Origin: Hydrogenophaga sp. PAMC20947
GTDB lineage: Bacteria > Pseudomonadota > Gammaproteobacteria > Burkholderiales > Burkholderiaceae_C
Assembly (NCBI RefSeq): GCF_004795855.1
Contig: NZ_CP039252.1
Coordinates: forward strand, 1,798,001 to 1,862,000
DNA length: 64,000 nt
Reading direction: 5' to 3'
Shown: positions 62,630 to 64,000 of the stretch, in pieces
How positions within the stretch are numbered: position 1 is the first letter of the stretch
How the letters are laid out: every line of letters begins with the position of its first letter
Position numbers and translations under genes: made by a program
The notes under the pieces: model-generated
Told to the model about the DNA's origin: nothing
Databases searched by the model: none
What the model saw: the letters and a program-made list of their open reading frames with translations, nothing else

Positions 62630-63306
62630 TGGTGCACCACAAGGGTGTGAATCTGGTGTTTGAGGATGCGCACCTGCTCGTGCTCGACAAACCTTCGGGG
62701 TTGCTGGCGGTGCCCGGGCGCGGCCCGGACAAACAGGATTGCCTCAGCACCCGGGTGCAGGCCATCTGGCCCGACGCCCTGGTCGTGCACCGCCTCGACA
62801 TGGCGACGTCGGGCCTGGTGGTGATGGCGCGCGGGCTGGAAGCCCAGCGGCATCTGGGCCTCGCATTCGAAAAACGGCGGGTGTTCAAGCGCTACTGGGC
62901 GATCATCGCGGGCGGTTTGCCCAACCCCCTGCCCAACAACGGCTGGAACACCATTGACCTGCCCTTGCTCCTCGACTGGCCCAACCGCCCGCGCAGCACC
63001 GTCAACCACGAGGCCGGCAAACCCAGCGTGACCCATTGGCGGTTGGCCCATGACGCGCCGCCTCATACCCCTGCACCGCACACTGGCATCGCCACACGGG
63101 TAGAACTGGAACCCTTGACTGGCCGCTCCCATCAGTTGCGGGTTCATCTGCAAGCCATCGGCCACCCGATCCTGGGGGACCTGTTGTACGCCGATCCCTC
63201 GCATGCCAGTGCGGCCGACCGGCTCCTGCTGCATGCCCATGCGCTGGCGTTTCCCCACCCTGTGGGCGATGAACCCCTGCGCTTCGAATCATCCTGCCCC
63301 TTTTGA
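62629..63306 (+). CDS. RluA-family pseudouridine synthase
   Basis: 225 residues from ATG 62629 (overlapping the TGA of the previous gene). Catalytic loop HRLDMATSGLVVMAR (Asp in HRLD) and RSHQLRVHLQAIGHPILGDLLYAD are the family signatures. ANEKPSGLL-like VLDKPSGLLAVPGRG opens the domain. There is no N-terminal S4 domain, so it is the short RluA/TruC type. It makes pseudouridine in rRNA or tRNA; which position is not clear. Short coupling to the HugZ gene suggests co-transcription. Confidence 0.93.
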   Translation: MVHHKGVNLVFEDAHLLVLDKPSGLLAVPGRGPDKQDCLSTRVQAIWPDALVVHRLDMATSGLVVMARGLEAQRHLGLAFEKRRVFKRYWAIIAGGLPNPLPNNGWNTIDLPLLLDWPNRPRSTVNHEAGKPSVTHWRLAHDAPPHTPAPHTGIATRVELEPLTGRSHQLRVHLQAIGHPILGDLLYADPSHASAADRLLLHAHALAFPHPVGDEPLRFESSCPF

Positions 63307-63317
63307 ATCCCCACACC

Positions 63318-64000
63318 ATGACCCACACCCCCACCCACTTCACCATCCTGACCGGCGGCTCGCGGGGCATGGGCCTGGCGATGGCACAGCAGCTGATCTC
63401 CAAAGACCGGACCCTGCTGTGCATCTCGCGACAACACAACCCCGAGCTGGAGGCCCAGGCACGCGAGATCGGCGCGCCGCTGCTGCAGTGGCAGCAGGAT
63501 CTGGCCGACACGACCGGCGCCGCGCAGCGGCTGAGGGACTGGCTCGAATTGCTCAGCACAAGCCAGGTTTTGAGCGCAACGCTGATCAACAACGCCGGGG
63601 TCCTCCCGCCCATCGGCCCCATCGATGTCTGCCCGCCAGAAGCCTTGTCCAATGCGCTCAGGGTCGGACTGGAAGCCCCCATGCAGCTCACCGCGGCCTT
63701 TCTGCGCGCCACCGGTGGCTGGGTGGATCAAGGCTGGCGCGGACCACGCAAGGTCCTCAATATTTCGTCTGGCCTCGGCCGAACCGCCATGGCCGCACAA
63801 GCGCCCTATTGCGCTGCGAAAGCGGGCATGGACCACTTCACGCGCTGCTCGGCGCTGGACGAAGCCCAAAGCCCTTTCGGCGCTCGCCTGGTTTCGCTGG
63901 CTCCGGGCGTCATCGATACCGACATGCAAACACAACTGCGCGCCGGTGACCCTGCCCATTTCCCCGACCGTGACCGCTTCGTCGGCCTGAAGGAAGGGGG
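63318..64000 (+). CDS. SDR-family NAD(P)-dependent oxidoreductase, partial at window end
   Basis: About 227 residues of an incomplete gene running off the window end, from ATG 63318. Cofactor motif TGGSRGMGLAMAQQL (TGxxxGxG), NNAG in INNAGVLPPIG, catalytic Ser in LNISSGLGRTAMAAQ and Y-x3-K in YCAAKAGMDHF are all present, followed by LAPGVIDTDMQ. It is a normal SDR (Lys present), unlike the halohydrin-dehalogenase-like protein at 26476. The substrate is unknown. Confidence 0.92.
   Translation, partial: MTHTPTHFTILTGGSRGMGLAMAQQLISKDRTLLCISRQHNPELEAQAREIGAPLLQWQQDLADTTGAAQRLRDWLELLSTSQVLSATLINNAGVLPPIGPIDVCPPEALSNALRVGLEAPMQLTAAFLRATGGWVDQGWRGPRKVLNISSGLGRTAMAAQAPYCAAKAGMDHFTRCSALDEAQSPFGARLVSLAPGVIDTDMQTQLRAGDPAHFPDRDRFVGLKEG

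Overview
The window is about 64 kb of high-GC, gene-dense bacterial chromosome. The gene families and their arrangement suggest a betaproteobacterium of the order Burkholderiales, most likely Comamonadaceae (Hydrogenophaga-like). Pointers are an EtfBA/acyl-CoA dehydrogenase block, TRAP and polyol ABC transporters, a TgpA/MoxR/DUF58 block, a class I GshA, and GC-rich intergenic palindromes. This placement is inference; no rRNA, tRNA, CRISPR array, prophage or intact insertion sequence was seen. Layout: 1-1.2 kb carries the 3' end of pgi and mgsA. 1.2-5.5 kb has two LysR regulators, each divergent from a small enzyme set (ABM monooxygenase plus VOC protein; a metallo-beta-lactamase-fold protein with most metal ligands missing plus a CGWC DsbA-like protein). 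5.5-9.6 kb holds minus-strand genes: VanZ-like, a hypothetical, a possible FabMG-type enoyl-ACP reductase, a nucleotidyltransferase-like protein and a membrane hydrolase. 9.6-13.4 kb is a creBCD envelope-stress operon. 13.4-16.6 kb is an accessory patch with a YHYH lipoprotein, a small secreted protein, a possible decayed RTX fragment, an orphan membrane protein and gluconokinase. 16.8-27.2 kb is a polyol catabolic cluster: an SmoEFGK-like ABC transporter, an SDR polyol dehydrogenase, a mannitol 2-dehydrogenase-family enzyme, an AraC regulator, a five-copy 83/84-bp tandem repeat, xylulokinase, and an SDR carrying both signature motifs of halohydrin dehalogenases. 27.4-34.7 kb holds PBP1a, nitronate monooxygenase, acyl-CoA dehydrogenase and etfAB. 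35-38 kb is a three-gene TRAP transporter with a strong hairpin after the binding-protein gene. 38-43.2 kb holds two MscS-type proteins, an ECHDC3-like crotonase, and a pair of MgtE proteins, one of which has no channel domain. 43.7-50.6 kb has an HDAC-family deacetylase divergent from moxR-DUF58-tgpA-mltB-DUF2062. 50.6-55.6 kb is comEC, a circularly permuted ATP-grasp gene and an alpha-E gene. 56-64 kb holds housekeeping genes (AhpD-like, rbgA/ylqF, SRPBCC, gshA, dusC, FecR, an OmpA lipoprotein, a HugZ-like protein, an RluA-type synthase) and a partial SDR. How the genes work together: the polyol cluster would import a hexitol or pentitol, oxidise it to a ketose with two different dehydrogenases and phosphorylate it with XylB, under AraC control. 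EtfAB would take electrons from the neighbouring acyl-CoA dehydrogenase. The creBCD, PBP1a, TgpA, MltB and ATP-grasp/alpha-E genes point to several independent envelope-maintenance functions. The item most worth pursuing is the halohydrin-dehalogenase-like SDR at 26476-27168, because its sequence signature is specific and its sugar-alcohol context is not an expected one for dehalogenation. All assignments come from reading motifs by eye; no database search was possible.
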